Shown: positions 1 through 9,073 of the stretch, in pieces | Position numbering within the stretch: the stretch's first letter is position 1 | Layout: each line of letters begins with the position of its first letter | Source: Paludisphaera borealis | Lineage (GTDB): Bacteria; Planctomycetota; Planctomycetia; Isosphaerales; Isosphaeraceae | DNA length: 64,000 nt | Direction: 5' to 3' | Assembly: GCF_001956985.1 (NCBI RefSeq) | Contig: NZ_CP019082.1 | Coordinates: 1,736,001 to 1,800,000, forward strand | The notes under the pieces: model-generated | The model's input: the letters and a program-made list of their open reading frames with translations, nothing else | Databases searched by the model: none | Told to the model about the DNA's origin: nothing | Translations under genes and position numbers: made by a program

Positions 1-469
1 GCTTGGCGGCGCCGTAGAGGGTCCGGTTGTTGTAGGGATGGTGCCGCTCGTCGGTGGGGAACACCTCCGCCGCGCCGTAGACTGAAGCCGAGGATGCGTA
101 GACGACCTTCTTCACGCTCGAGGCGACGGCGGCCTCGAAGACGTTGAAGGCGCCCATGACCAGAACGTCCATGCACTCGCGGGGCTGCTCGGCGCAGAGC
201 GTGATCCTTATCGCCGCCTGGTGAAAGACGAAGTCGCAGCCGTCGACCGCCCGCGCGACCGTCTCACGGTCGCGGACGTCGCCTTCGATCATGGCGATCG
301 GCCGGCGCGCCCGTGCCGCCGCCAGGTTGTCGCGGGAGCCGCGAACCAGGTTGTCGAGCACTCGGATTTCCCCCACGCCCTCGTCGATCAAGCGGTCGAC
401 GATGTGGGAGCCGATCAGGCCGGCTCCCCCCGTGACAAGCACCGTGGCCCCTTCCAGCGACTGACTCAT
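1..469 (-). CDS. NAD-dependent nucleotide-sugar epimerase/dehydratase (3' end outside window)
   Basis: The first 156 residues of an extended short-chain dehydrogenase are visible. The N-terminus carries VLVTGGAGLIGSHIVDRL, the TGGxGxIG dinucleotide-binding signature of UDP-sugar epimerases and dehydratases. Further on are a DVRD motif and VVYASSASVYG, the serine-containing active-site strand. The catalytic YxxxK probably begins at the last visible residues (NNRTLYGAAK). It probably modifies a nucleotide-sugar precursor for the adjacent polysaccharide locus. Its ATG overlaps the stop of the upstream aminotransferase in an ATGA arrangement, so the two are translationally coupled. The exact substrate cannot be read from the sequence. 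The gene continues beyond the window edge. Confidence 0.85.
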   Translation of the reverse strand, partial: MSQSLEGATVLVTGGAGLIGSHIVDRLIDEGVGEIRVLDNLVRGSRDNLAAARARRPIAMIEGDVRDRETVARAVDGCDFVFHQAAIRITLCAEQPRECMDVLVMGAFNVFEAAVASSVKKVVYASSASVYGAAEVFPTDERHHPYNNRTLYGAAK

Positions 470-1635
470 GCGTATTCCACCTCGAGGAGGATCTCGGTCA
501 GGGTCTCGATCACCCGATCCTGTTGTCGATTCGTCATCTCGGGGAAGATCGGCAGCGAGAAGCATTCGCGGGCGATGCGCTCCGAGACGGGGAAGTCGCC
601 GGTCTGGTGGCCCAGGTGCTCGTAGGCCCCCTGAAGGTGGACGGGGATCGGGTAATGTAGGCCGGTCTGCACGCCCCGCTCCTCCAGAGCCTGACGGATT
701 CTGTCGCGCTGGGGATGAAGAGCGACGAAGAGGTGCCAGACGTGGCGTCGGTCCGTGGCCTCGGTCGGGAGCAACAGGGGGAGGTCGGCGAGCCCTGCTT
801 GATAACGCTCGGCGAGCCGACGGCGAGCCTCGGTCCACCCCTCCAGGTATTTCAGCTTGATCCCCAGGACGGCCCCCTGGAACGCTTCCATTCGATAATT
901 GAACCCGAGCTCTCCGTGGTGGTACCGTCGGCCCTGGGCATGATCTCTCAGGGTCCGCAGCCGCGCCGCCACGTCGGCGTCGTTGGTGACCACCGCCCCC
1001 GCCTCGCCGCAGGCGCCGAGATTCTTGCCGGGGTAGAAGCTGAAGCAGCCGCAAAGCCCCATCGTCCCGGCCGCCCGCTCTTGACAGCGGGCGCCGTGCG
1101 CCTGCGCGGCGTCCTCGACGACCGGGATGCCATGTCGGCGGCCGATCTCCAGGAGTGGTCCCATGTCGGCCGACTGCCCGTAGAGATGAACTGGCAAGAT
1201 CGCCCGGGTCCGGTTGGTGATCCGCCGCTCGACCTGCCGGACGTCCATCGTGAGAGTGGCCAGGTCGACGTCGACGAACACGGGGGTGGCCCCGACGTAA
1301 CTTACGGCCCAGGAGGTGGCGACGAAGGTCATCGGGACGGTGATGACCTCATCCCCCGGTCCGACCCCCGCGCAGATCAGGGCCAGGTGGAGCGCCGAGG
1401 TCCCGCTGTTGACGCCGACGCAATGCCTGGCTCCGACGAAGGCGGCGAAAGCTTCCTCGAATCCCGCCACCCGAGGACCCAGCACGTAGGTCGCGCCGTC
1501 GGCGACCTCCTCCAAGGCCTGCAAAATCTCGGCCCGAATCCCGGCGTACTGGGTCTTCAGGTCGAGGAAAGGCACCGGGCCCTCGTCGGGGCGAGCCTCC
1601 AGCGTCGCACTTGCGCTATCACGGCTGATCATCAT
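466..1635 (-). CDS. DegT/DnrJ/EryC1/StrS-family PLP sugar aminotransferase (WbpE-like)
   Basis: At 389 residues this is the normal size for sugar aminotransferases that move an amino group from glutamate to a keto-sugar nucleotide. Visible family features are GDEVITVPMTFVATSWA, the VEDAAQAHGA segment that packs against PLP, and SFYPGKNLGACGEAGAV, where K204 is the expected Schiff-base lysine. It sits between an acetyltransferase and an epimerase with ATGA-type overlaps at both ends. With the upstream dehydrogenase and acetyltransferase it forms a set like WbpB/WbpD/WbpE, which makes UDP-2,3-diacetamido sugars. That specific pathway is inferred from gene combination, not from substrate-specific residues. 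Confidence 0.9.
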   Translation of the reverse strand: MMISRDSASATLEARPDEGPVPFLDLKTQYAGIRAEILQALEEVADGATYVLGPRVAGFEEAFAAFVGARHCVGVNSGTSALHLALICAGVGPGDEVITVPMTFVATSWAVSYVGATPVFVDVDLATLTMDVRQVERRITNRTRAILPVHLYGQSADMGPLLEIGRRHGIPVVEDAAQAHGARCQERAAGTMGLCGCFSFYPGKNLGACGEAGAVVTNDADVAARLRTLRDHAQGRRYHHGELGFNYRMEAFQGAVLGIKLKYLEGWTEARRRLAERYQAGLADLPLLLPTEATDRRHVWHLFVALHPQRDRIRQALEERGVQTGLHYPIPVHLQGAYEHLGHQTGDFPVSERIARECFSLPIFPEMTNRQQDRVIETLTEILLEVEYA

Positions 1636-2165
1636 CGGTCTCCTGGCTCTTCGCGCATCCGGAGAAATCGAGCGGGGACGCCCGCCATCACCGCCCCCGG
1701 GGCCACGTCCCGGGTCACGACGGCCCCTGCTCCGATCAGGGCTCCGCGACCGATCGTCACTCCGCCCAACACCACCGCCCCACTGCCGATTGAAGCCCCC
1801 CGGCAGACGCGGATCGGCACCACCTGCCAGTCGTCGTCCGTCGAGGGGCGGCCGTCGACCGTCGCCCGAGGGTCGAGGTCATTGATGAAGATGACGCCGT
1901 GCCCGATGAAGACCTCGTCGTCGATCGTGACCCCCTCGCAGATGAACGTGTGGCTGGAGATCTTGCAACGAGCCCCGATCGAGGCGTTCTTTTGGATCTC
2001 AACGAAGCTGCCGATCCGGGTTTCATCGCCGACCTGGCAACCGTACAGATTAACGAAGCAGTGCATGGACACGTTTTTCCCCAGTCGGACGTCCGAGCTG
2101 ATCCTGATTCCGTTCGCCGGATCCGTTCGCTCGTGAGCCTGCGGCGCCATGATTAAAGGCTCCAT
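1632..2165 (-). CDS. Left-handed beta-helix N-acetyltransferase (WbpD-like)
   Basis: This 177-residue protein is built of hexapeptide repeats (for example IGSFVEIQKNASIGARCKI and VTIGRGALIGAGAVVT) and ends with the VAPGAVMAGVPARFLRM segment typical of WbpD/WlbB-type sugar acetyltransferases. These enzymes acetylate the 3-amino group of a UDP-amino-sugar in the cytoplasm. The FINDLDPRAT stretch matches the loop that follows the first repeats in that family. The start is uncertain: ATG at 2165 or ATG at 2150. Either start makes the gene overlap the end of the upstream dehydrogenase by about 100 bases. Its stop overlaps the aminotransferase start. Confidence 0.85.
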   Translation of the reverse strand: MEPLIMAPQAHERTDPANGIRISSDVRLGKNVSMHCFVNLYGCQVGDETRIGSFVEIQKNASIGARCKISSHTFICEGVTIDDEVFIGHGVIFINDLDPRATVDGRPSTDDDWQVVPIRVCRGASIGSGAVVLGGVTIGRGALIGAGAVVTRDVAPGAVMAGVPARFLRMREEPGDR

Positions 2166-3180
2166 TAGAGAGGACGATCCTGCCCCCTTGGGCTCGAATG
2201 CTCCGGGTCGCCGCCTCGAGTTGGGAGACCACGCGCAACCCTAGCCGCCCATCGCTGAGCGGGGTTTTCCCATCGCGGATGCACTCGGCGAAATGGGAGA
2301 CCACCGCCTGGAGGGGCTCTCCCACCTCGATGTGAGGACTCCGGACCTCGCCGGTGCGGTAGCCGACCATGAGCCTCCGCCGATCCTCGATCCCTTCCCC
2401 GAGCTCGATGCCCCGGTCGTAGACCTTGATCGGCTCGGCGGTGTTGAGTTCATTGAAAATCAGGCTCTTGCGGGAACCGGCGAAAATCATCTGGCGGATC
2501 TTCACGGGCGATAGCCAGTTCACATGAAAGTTCGCCAACATCTGCTCGTTGTAGTCGACGTTGACGTAAGCGACGTCCTCGATGTCGCGGTCGGCGTGGG
2601 CGCATCCCCACGCCGAGATGCTCCGGGCGTCGCAGCCGAGTATGTAGTCGACGATCGATAGGTCGTGCGGGGCGAGATCCCAGACGACGTTGACGTCCCT
2701 CTGAAAAAGGCCCAGATTGATCCGTATGCTATCGATGTAGTAAAGATCGCCGAGTTCCCCGTACTCTACGAGCTCTTTGATCCGGCTGACCGCATTGTTG
2801 AACAGATAGGTGTGGTCCACCATCAGGACCCGCTGACGCTGCTCGGCCAGCTCGACCAGCGATCGGGCATCGTAGGTGGTGGCCGCCAGCGGCTTCTCGA
2901 CAAGCACATGCAGGCCGGCCTCCAGACAGCGCGAGGCGAGCTGGTAATGAGTGGAAACCGGAGTGGCGACGGCCACCGCCTGGATCGGCAGCTCCAGGAG
3001 CTGGTCAATGGAGTTGACGAGGGCGAGGTGGCTGAACGTTCGGCCGATCGTTTCAAGTCGCTCGGGGCTTGAGTCGCAGACGGCGACGACCTCGGTCAGC
3101 GGGCAGGCGGAAAAATTCCGGATCAAGTTAGGGCCCCAGTAACCCGCGCCGACGATCCCAACTTTGAGCTGGCTCATCAT
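2050..3180 (-). CDS. Gfo/Idh/MocA-family UDP-sugar dehydrogenase (WbpB-like)
   Basis: The protein is 376 residues. Residues 8-16 carry the Rossmann motif GIVGAGYWG and residues 95-99 carry EKPLA, the cofactor-binding signature of Gfo/Idh/MocA oxidoreductases. WbpB-type members oxidise C3 of a UDP-N-acetylhexosaminuronate before transamination, which fits the two genes downstream. The recognisable fold ends near RSIRAQGGRIVLSNG. The last 35 or so residues are low-complexity and polar and run into the next gene in another frame, so the native C-terminus may be extended here or a frameshift may be present. Start ATG is at 3180, or three bases later at a second ATG. Confidence 0.85.
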   Translation of the reverse strand: MMSQLKVGIVGAGYWGPNLIRNFSACPLTEVVAVCDSSPERLETIGRTFSHLALVNSIDQLLELPIQAVAVATPVSTHYQLASRCLEAGLHVLVEKPLAATTYDARSLVELAEQRQRVLMVDHTYLFNNAVSRIKELVEYGELGDLYYIDSIRINLGLFQRDVNVVWDLAPHDLSIVDYILGCDARSISAWGCAHADRDIEDVAYVNVDYNEQMLANFHVNWLSPVKIRQMIFAGSRKSLIFNELNTAEPIKVYDRGIELGEGIEDRRRLMVGYRTGEVRSPHIEVGEPLQAVVSHFAECIRDGKTPLSDGRLGLRVVSQLEAATRSIRAQGGRIVLSNGAFNHGAAGSRANGSGERNQDQLGRPTGEKRVHALLR

Positions 3181-3235
3181 GACTCCTGGATTCTCATCTT
3201 GACGACGGTTAATTCGGACGCGGGCCCGAGGGGGT

Positions 3236-4120
3236 TCAGATGACGTCTGCGAATCCCCGTTCGACGCGACGGAAGTAAAGCGTACCCGAGACGAACAGCA
3301 CCACGGCGACGGCGAGGGACAGGCTCAGCGAGTACGCGTCGATAGGCCTTCCCAGGACCGCGGATCGGAAATTCGCGATCAATCCGTAAGCGGGATTCAG
3401 CGGTAAGAGAATTCTCCAGGGGCCCTCGTTGAGCTTATCGGTTTGCATATAGACCGATGGGGTGCCGAACATCCAGAGTTGCACCAGGAACGGGGCCACG
3501 TAACGAAAGTCGCGGTACGCAACCGTCATGGCCGCCAGAAACGTTCCAACGCCGACCGCCGCGAGCACGATCCCCAGAACGAGTAGAGGCGCCAACAGAA
3601 TCCCGATCTGGAGGCCGATTCGATAGTAAACCATCAGTATTCCCAGCATGCCGCTGGCGACGGCGAAGTCGAGGAGGCCGGCCGCGACCGCCGAGAGCGG
3701 GATCATGATCCTGGGAAAGTACACCTTGGTGATGAGGCGCTCGCTCCCCACGACGCTCTGCCCGGCGCCGCTGACGGCGTTGGAGAAGAATGTCCACGGG
3801 AGCAACCCGGCGAACACGAAAATTGGATAAGGCAGATCGCCCGACGAAACGCCGGCGGCCCTGCCGAAGAACAGGCTGAAGACGATCATGGTCATCAAAG
3901 GCTGGAGAACCGCCCAGGCGGCGCCGAGGACCGTCTGTTTATACCGAACCTTGACATCGCGCCACGTCAAGAAGTACAGCAGTTCGCGATGCATCCATAA
4001 TTCATTCAAGTCGATGGATCGCCAGCCGGAACGCGGCTGGAGGATGGTCCGTCGAGGTCGTACGGTCGACGGCGCTCCCCGCGACCGGTGAGTATCAATC
4101 GAGGAGGTTATGAAAGTCAT
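3236..4120 (-). CDS. ABC-2 type polysaccharide exporter permease (Wzm-like)
   Basis: This 294-residue inner-membrane protein has about six hydrophobic segments. A cytoplasmic N-terminal helix carries LLYFLTWRDVKVRYKQTVLG, the hallmark just before the first membrane span of ABC-2 permeases that export lipid-linked polysaccharide or O-antigen. PYPIFVFAGLLPWTFFSNAV and LPLNPAYGLIANFR are further family features. Its ATPase partner (Wzt-like) is not visible and may lie past the left window edge. The gene lies between the Wzz/BY-kinase gene and the sugar-modifying genes, all on the same strand. Confidence 0.9.
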   Translation of the reverse strand: MTFITSSIDTHRSRGAPSTVRPRRTILQPRSGWRSIDLNELWMHRELLYFLTWRDVKVRYKQTVLGAAWAVLQPLMTMIVFSLFFGRAAGVSSGDLPYPIFVFAGLLPWTFFSNAVSGAGQSVVGSERLITKVYFPRIMIPLSAVAAGLLDFAVASGMLGILMVYYRIGLQIGILLAPLLVLGIVLAAVGVGTFLAAMTVAYRDFRYVAPFLVQLWMFGTPSVYMQTDKLNEGPWRILLPLNPAYGLIANFRSAVLGRPIDAYSLSLSLAVAVVLFVSGTLYFRRVERGFADVI

Positions 4121-4199
4121 GCGTCTCTCTTAAGGTAGCTAGTGTTTCGCAAGGAGTCGGCCATCGTCCGGCCCGATCGACACTGACGAGACTCGGCGC

Positions 4200-6491
4200 T
4201 CAGGAAGGCTCTTCTTCGACTGGATTCCACTGCGGTGATGTATATGAGCCGTAATAACGATTCGGCTTGAGAGGGACTCCCGAAACGACCGCGCCCAAGA
4301 TTCGCACCCCCATGGACGCCAGCCGTTCGGACGCGGCGTAGATCTGGGGGAGTTGGCTCACCGCGCGAAGGACGCTGAGGAGCACGGCGTCGACATGCTG
4401 GCTGACGATCAGGGCGTCGGTCACGAGCAGCAGGGGGGAAGAATCGACGATGATGAAATCGAACTGATCGCGAAGCTCTTGCAAGAGGTTTGGGAAATCC
4501 TCGCGTGGAAGCAGGTCGATCGTTGCGGGATCGCAACGACCCGCGAAGATCAAGGACAGACCGGGGACGGGTGTCTGGCGCACCGCGTCCGTCCAACCAA
4601 TCTCCCCGCGCAGGATGTCGCCGAGGCCGGGCCCTGATGGGAAGTCGAAGACGTCATGGAGGGAAGGCTTGCGCAGATCGCAATCCATCAAGAGTGTCTT
4701 GCGGCCCCCCCGAGCCAGGCTCGTGGCCAGGTGGCACGAGAGCGAGGTCTTGCCCTCTCCCTTCAAGGCGCTCGTGACCAAGACGACCCGGAACGGCTGA
4801 TGTCGCCCGGCGTTCAGGAGCATGGTTCGCACCGCGTCGATCGATTGGACGAGGCGATCGCGTTCGATCTGCTTTTGATCGCCCCGGCGGGGGCCGTTCA
4901 ATTTCGGGAGATCGCCGATGATCCTCAGCCCGAGTCGAAAGGCCACCTCGTCCGGCACGTCGATTTTCCTGCTCTGGAATTCCCAGAGCGACACGCAACC
5001 AACGAATGCGAGGAAGACTCCGGCCCCCACGATCGTGCTGAGTTTGCACCGCCGGAGCGGGTCGTTCATCGTGGGGACGCTGGCTTTCTCAATGAGGCGG
5101 ATGCGGGGCGGGGCCTGCATCTCCACCGTCATGGACTGGACCTCGGCGCCGACCATCTTGGCCGTGTCGGAAGCCACCGCGATTTCGTCTTCGAGCCAGT
5201 GGAAATCCATCGATTTGACATTCAACGAGGACATCTGGGACTCGAGGGACGCGATCTCGTCGATCAGGCTCTTTTCCTGTTCGTGAAGGATTTCGAGGTA
5301 TTCCTTGACCTCCTCCAGACGGGCGTCCGGGATGGCGGCGGGCTCGGCGCGATTGAATTCCGCGGCGGCCGCGCGGAGCTCCTGGCGCCGTCCCTCCAGT
5401 TCCCCCGTGACTAATTTGATTTCTCGCTGGATGGCCAGAATCGAGGGGTCGACGTTCCCTTGGCGGCTGATCCGCTTGACCGAAGCATGCTTTCTCCGAA
5501 GCTCGGCGAGTCGACTTCGAAGCTCCATCACCTGGGGGTCCACCTCGGCCGTACTCAGGGTGTCCAAGGTGGAGACGGTCTGGTTCGACGTCGGCTCGAG
5601 TTCCGGCTTGGATGCCAGGACGTTCAGCCGCGCCTGGGACTTCCGGACGTCTGAATTGAGCTTCAGCAACTCCTGACGAGCCAGTCCGAGATGCTCGACC
5701 ATCATCTGCTGTCTGACGGCCGCGGCCTGCTTGTCGCTCGTTCCTATCGAACCCGCCATTTCCTTGAATTTCAGCCGCTTTTCAGTCAAATCCTTTTGAT
5801 AATCGGCGAACAACTCCTTCAACCGCTCGAGCCGCTCGACCCGCGCGAGTCGTTCTTTGTCCACAATCTCCGTGAGGTAAGAATCCGCGATCGCGTTCAC
5901 CAGTGTCGACAGGTCCAGAGGCGGGCAGCTCGCGGTCATTGAGATGGAGAGGATCTCGGAACCACGCGGGAAATCCACCATGAGCACTCCGGAGAGCCAG
6001 TCGATCGGGTCGAGTAGCTTGCGAACGGTCGGAAGGCTCGCGATCGCCGGAGGATTGAGGGCCGCTTCCAACACCTTACGACTCTTGACCAGGATCACTT
6101 GCGTCTCCTGGTAAGTCCGAAAGCCGACCTCGCTTTCACGGGTCTCGAAGAGCTCTCGCGGGCGCTTCTCGGCCACATGGACGAGAGCGCGGGCGGTGTA
6201 TTTCGGCGGCGGCAGGTAGAGGTAGACGGCGGCGGCCGAGAGTGACGAGCAGAGCAGACCTCCGAGGAGAGCGAACAGCCAGCGGCGGCGCAACGCCCTG
6301 AGCAGCCCGTCAAGATCGGGCATCTCCGACAGTCCCGGTGGGGGCTCCACGGCTTTCAGCGAGGCGCCGTACCCGGGGACGATCCGATCGACAGGGAGCA
6401 GTTCGACCGGAGTGGGCGCGCTCGCGCCTTGCTCCTGCGAGAGCACTGTTGGGATGCCGTTGATAAATGAGCTGGATCGGAAAGGTTCCAT
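4200..6491 (-). CDS. Wzz/BY-kinase fusion: polysaccharide chain-length regulator with tyrosine autokinase
   Basis: The 763-residue protein joins a Wzz-type co-polymerase to a bacterial tyrosine kinase, as in Wzc and ExoP. A first membrane span lies at about residues 71-93, followed by a long periplasmic helical region (about 130-440), a second span near residue 495, and a cytoplasmic ATPase. The kinase shows Walker A SALKGEGKTS (K581), Walker A' TLLMDCDLRKPS and Walker B FDFIIVDSSP (D683). The C-terminus holds only a short tyrosine-bearing tail (NRYYGSYTS) rather than a long cluster. The protein would control polymerisation and export of the polysaccharide. Pairing with an ABC-2 exporter instead of an obvious Wzx/Wzy set is unusual. 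Confidence 0.92.
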   Translation of the reverse strand: MEPFRSSSFINGIPTVLSQEQGASAPTPVELLPVDRIVPGYGASLKAVEPPPGLSEMPDLDGLLRALRRRWLFALLGGLLCSSLSAAAVYLYLPPPKYTARALVHVAEKRPRELFETRESEVGFRTYQETQVILVKSRKVLEAALNPPAIASLPTVRKLLDPIDWLSGVLMVDFPRGSEILSISMTASCPPLDLSTLVNAIADSYLTEIVDKERLARVERLERLKELFADYQKDLTEKRLKFKEMAGSIGTSDKQAAAVRQQMMVEHLGLARQELLKLNSDVRKSQARLNVLASKPELEPTSNQTVSTLDTLSTAEVDPQVMELRSRLAELRRKHASVKRISRQGNVDPSILAIQREIKLVTGELEGRRQELRAAAAEFNRAEPAAIPDARLEEVKEYLEILHEQEKSLIDEIASLESQMSSLNVKSMDFHWLEDEIAVASDTAKMVGAEVQSMTVEMQAPPRIRLIEKASVPTMNDPLRRCKLSTIVGAGVFLAFVGCVSLWEFQSRKIDVPDEVAFRLGLRIIGDLPKLNGPRRGDQKQIERDRLVQSIDAVRTMLLNAGRHQPFRVVLVTSALKGEGKTSLSCHLATSLARGGRKTLLMDCDLRKPSLHDVFDFPSGPGLGDILRGEIGWTDAVRQTPVPGLSLIFAGRCDPATIDLLPREDFPNLLQELRDQFDFIIVDSSPLLLVTDALIVSQHVDAVLLSVLRAVSQLPQIYAASERLASMGVRILGAVVSGVPLKPNRYYGSYTSPQWNPVEEEPS

Positions 6492-6579
6492 TGCGGTATC
6501 GCTCCATCAACTGCGTCCGAGCGGCGGACGGTTAGTCTCAGTCGCTTGGAGTGTAGTAATCGCTCGGGACCAAACACGG

Positions 6580-6750
6580 TCATCGGCGCGCATTCCGCGC
6601 CCATGGGTTCCATTGCGCTGGGACCCAATCGAGGACGCAGACGTCATCGGCCGGCGGTGGGTATCCGAAGGCATGGCGAGCTCGGACGGAACCAGCGACG
6701 TCGTTCCCCTCCAGCTCGATCAGATTACACCCTGGCGCGTAATTCATCAT
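6580..6750 (-). CDS. Possible 56-residue protein of unknown function inside the polysaccharide locus
   Basis: I do not recognise this protein. An ATG at 6750 is preceded by AGGAG with a 6-base spacer (6757-6761), one of the better ribosome binding sites in the window. The frame encodes a soluble peptide starting MMNYAPGCNLIELEGNDVAG with one cysteine and several prolines and tryptophans. It lies 88 bases upstream of the Wzz/BY-kinase gene on the same strand, so it could be a leader peptide or small accessory protein. Codon use cannot settle whether it is translated. The longer frame that begins further upstream lacks a good ribosome binding site. Confidence 0.4.
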   Translation of the reverse strand: MMNYAPGCNLIELEGNDVAGSVRARHAFGYPPPADDVCVLDWVPAQWNPWARNARR

Positions 6751-6789
6751 GGTGCACTCCTGGTGAATCCTAACTCTTGCACGGATTCT

Positions 6790-6808
6790 GAATGTCATTG
6801 GAATGTCA
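6790..6808. promoter_or_regulatory. Direct repeat GAATGTCA x2, possible operator
   Basis: The octamer GAATGTCA occurs at 6790-6797 and again at 6801-6808, one helical turn apart. It lies in the AT-richer 117-base spacer between the sugar transferase gene and the small ORF. A TTGACA hexamer on the minus strand (6804-6809) overlaps the second copy, but I find no good -10 box at the right distance. It could be a regulator binding site for the Wzz/BY-kinase gene or a chance repeat. Confidence 0.3.
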
Positions 6809-6867
6809 AACTGCTTCTTGACAATCCAGTGCGTCGGAAACTCGACGGGCGGAGCCCGAGCCGGACC

Positions 6868-7599
6868 TCAACTTGCGCAAGAGGCTTCGACCGAGACTCC
6901 TTCCGTTTCCGATTGGGGGGCGGTCAGTCCCAGGGGCCGCCCAAGCCCGTTGAACGAGAAGTGAAAGAGTTGCGCGATCCTTTGGCTGGGATACCGGACG
7001 ATGTGGAGCGGCGTGGCGAGAAAGATCCGGAAATCCAGCGACGGGCCGATCTGCTCGATGTAGTAAAGATCGAGTTCGAGCTTGCGCCGGACGCTGTCGA
7101 GATCCGTGTCCGAGGCCTGAAGGACCTGGGCCAGCCCCGTGAGGCCGGGACGAATTTCGAGTCGCCGTCGGTATTGGGGAAAGAGCTTCTCGAGCTGGGT
7201 GATGATTTCGGGGCGCTCAGGACGCGGCCCGACTAGGCTCATGTCGCCGCACAAGACATTGAAGAGTTGAGGCAACTCATCGAGGTGGCTCCACCGCAGG
7301 AACTGACCGACCCACGTGATCCTGGGATCTCCTGGGAAAGACCAGACTGCACCGGTTTTGCGCTCGCAATCTTGGTACATCGTCCGAATCTTGTAGATCG
7401 TGATTGGACGACCTCGAAATCCCAGCCGCCTCTGGGAGTAGATCGGTGAACCGGGAGAGGACAGTCGGACGGCGATGATGCTGAGGACGATGACCGGCCA
7501 TGCGAAAAACAGGAGGACGGCCGCAAGGCTGAAATCGAGCGTAATCTTGACCCGCTTGTAATCGGGCCACCAGGCTGTGGCAACAGTTCTGGTTTCCAT
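6868..7599 (-). CDS. Bacterial sugar transferase initiating polysaccharide synthesis (WcaJ/WbaP C-terminal type)
   Basis: The 243-residue monotopic phosphoglycosyl transferase has an N-terminal membrane hairpin (LDFSLAAVLLFFAWPVIVLS). It then shows the signatures YKIRTM, DELPQLFNVLCGDMSLVG followed by PRPE, and RPGLTGLAQV. Members move a sugar-1-phosphate from a nucleotide sugar to undecaprenyl phosphate at the inner membrane, the first committed step of repeat-unit assembly. It lacks the long N-terminal membrane and CoA-binding-like domains of WbaJ-type enzymes, so it is the minimal catalytic form. It is the most upstream recognised biosynthetic gene of the minus-strand polysaccharide cluster. 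Confidence 0.92.
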   Translation of the reverse strand: METRTVATAWWPDYKRVKITLDFSLAAVLLFFAWPVIVLSIIAVRLSSPGSPIYSQRRLGFRGRPITIYKIRTMYQDCERKTGAVWSFPGDPRITWVGQFLRWSHLDELPQLFNVLCGDMSLVGPRPERPEIITQLEKLFPQYRRRLEIRPGLTGLAQVLQASDTDLDSVRRKLELDLYYIEQIGPSLDFRIFLATPLHIVRYPSQRIAQLFHFSFNGLGRPLGLTAPQSETEGVSVEASCAS

Positions 7600-9073
7600 T
7601 CTTGCCTCGAGGGGTTGTTGACCAACGGTGTATCTCTCGGAAGTCCTTTTCCCTCACGACGCTATTTCATCAATCGCAGACCCGACGGATACGCGACTGG
7701 CGCTGTCAAAATTTCCGAATGAGTGTCACGAAGCCGTGCAGGGACTGTTCAGCCGAGGAGGCGGGCTGTCGGACATGACGATTCCCTCTGGTGCGAGGAG
7801 GTCGACAGTCCGATCGGACAATCCCACGAGGTCGGCGTCGGCCATCACCGACCCGATGCGTTCGCGGAGAGCGACCCTTCGGTCAGGGGGGCGAACGTCT
7901 CTCGCCCATGCACCGACGACGGGAGAGGCGGGGCGACCTTCTCAAACCTGGGGATGTGTGGGACGGGAATCGATCCCGTTCGGACGGCCGATGTCGCCAT
8001 AGTCGGCGAGATGCGCCTCGGACTCCGGTCTTTGAGGTGGAGGAGCTTCCTCTTGGGCGACTTGGAACACCCGATGGGTGACATGAGCAAATTGACAGCT
8101 CGGAATGCCGCTTGGCATTCGCGAGGGTGGAGAGGTTGTTCAAAGAGGAGGCCGTGGTAGGTTTCGGCCGTGCTTGGGCGCTTCTCTTCTCGCTGCGGCA
8201 GACCAAAAGGCAAGCCTATGGACAGGGGGCGAATTGGTGGTCTTGGAAATGGTATTAGGAGATCAAGTCAAGACTTCGTCCCCATGGGTTGCATGGAGCA
8301 GACCCCGAATGGAACTCAGCAATAGTGCCTGGAGAGAAAAATGGATGTAAGTAGGATTGATTGATCCCCTCTCCCACGGCAAGAACGCATTCTGACAATT
8401 CCTTCATCAATGTGTCAAGGAATTTCCATCTAGATTTCCGGGGAACTGCGTTGAATATGCATCCAAGATGCTCCAATGCGCGTGGTAGGTGTACTACAAG
8501 GACCGGATTTAACACAACTTGAGTCGAAGAGGTCGGAGGTGGATTGGACATCTCACTTTGCCGACTGGACTTGCGCAAACTATGGCTTTCGTACTGGGTG
8601 CGATGGTCCAACCGCGGCTTCCCTCTGGCCGCCGCCGTTCATGTTCGGAGAGGTTGGCGGCGGCTCGCTCTGTGGCGGCCGGCGTCAGGAGGAGGGAAGT
8701 CGGGCCGCCGGGAATGGGGGCCGCTGTCGTCGACCGCTCTCGCATAAGCCGGGTCTTGATCACCAGCTTGCCTCGCCGCCGCCGGACTTGCTTCCTGGCC
8801 ACTCCGTTCCAGGGGGCGGTTTCTCAACGCGGCGAAGAGGAAACCGAACGTCCAGCCGAGGAATACGGCGGACTCGCAACGGCGTCGCCGAAGGCGGCCC
8901 GCCAGAGGCTCCTCCCTTGAAGCCCCGAGGTGATCGGCGTCCGCCCGCTCGTCGGCACTTGAAATGGTCAGCCCCGAGTGATCGAATAAAGAGCGGCCTA
9001 TCCAGCCGTTGAAGCCCTCGTAGCTGTTGCGGACGGGGCACTGACTTCGCGGCATCGGGATCGACGAAACATT
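7600..9073. other. 1.5 kb spacer without a convincing gene
   Basis: No frame on either strand gives a recognisable protein. The stretch about 8255-8560 is less GC-rich than its surroundings and could contain the promoter and long leader of the polysaccharide operon. On the minus strand about 8640-8990 reads through a hydrophobic segment (SAVFLGWTFGFLFAALRNRP) that resembles the C-terminal membrane span of a chain-length regulator. It has no matching upstream domain, so at most it is a gene fragment. Confidence 0.5.

Noticed and set aside
8639-8990. Fragment of a Wzz-like gene on the minus strand
   Set aside because: The hydrophobic segment is suggestive but no upstream Wzz domain, start or ribosome binding site is present. 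Noted in the spacer entry only.
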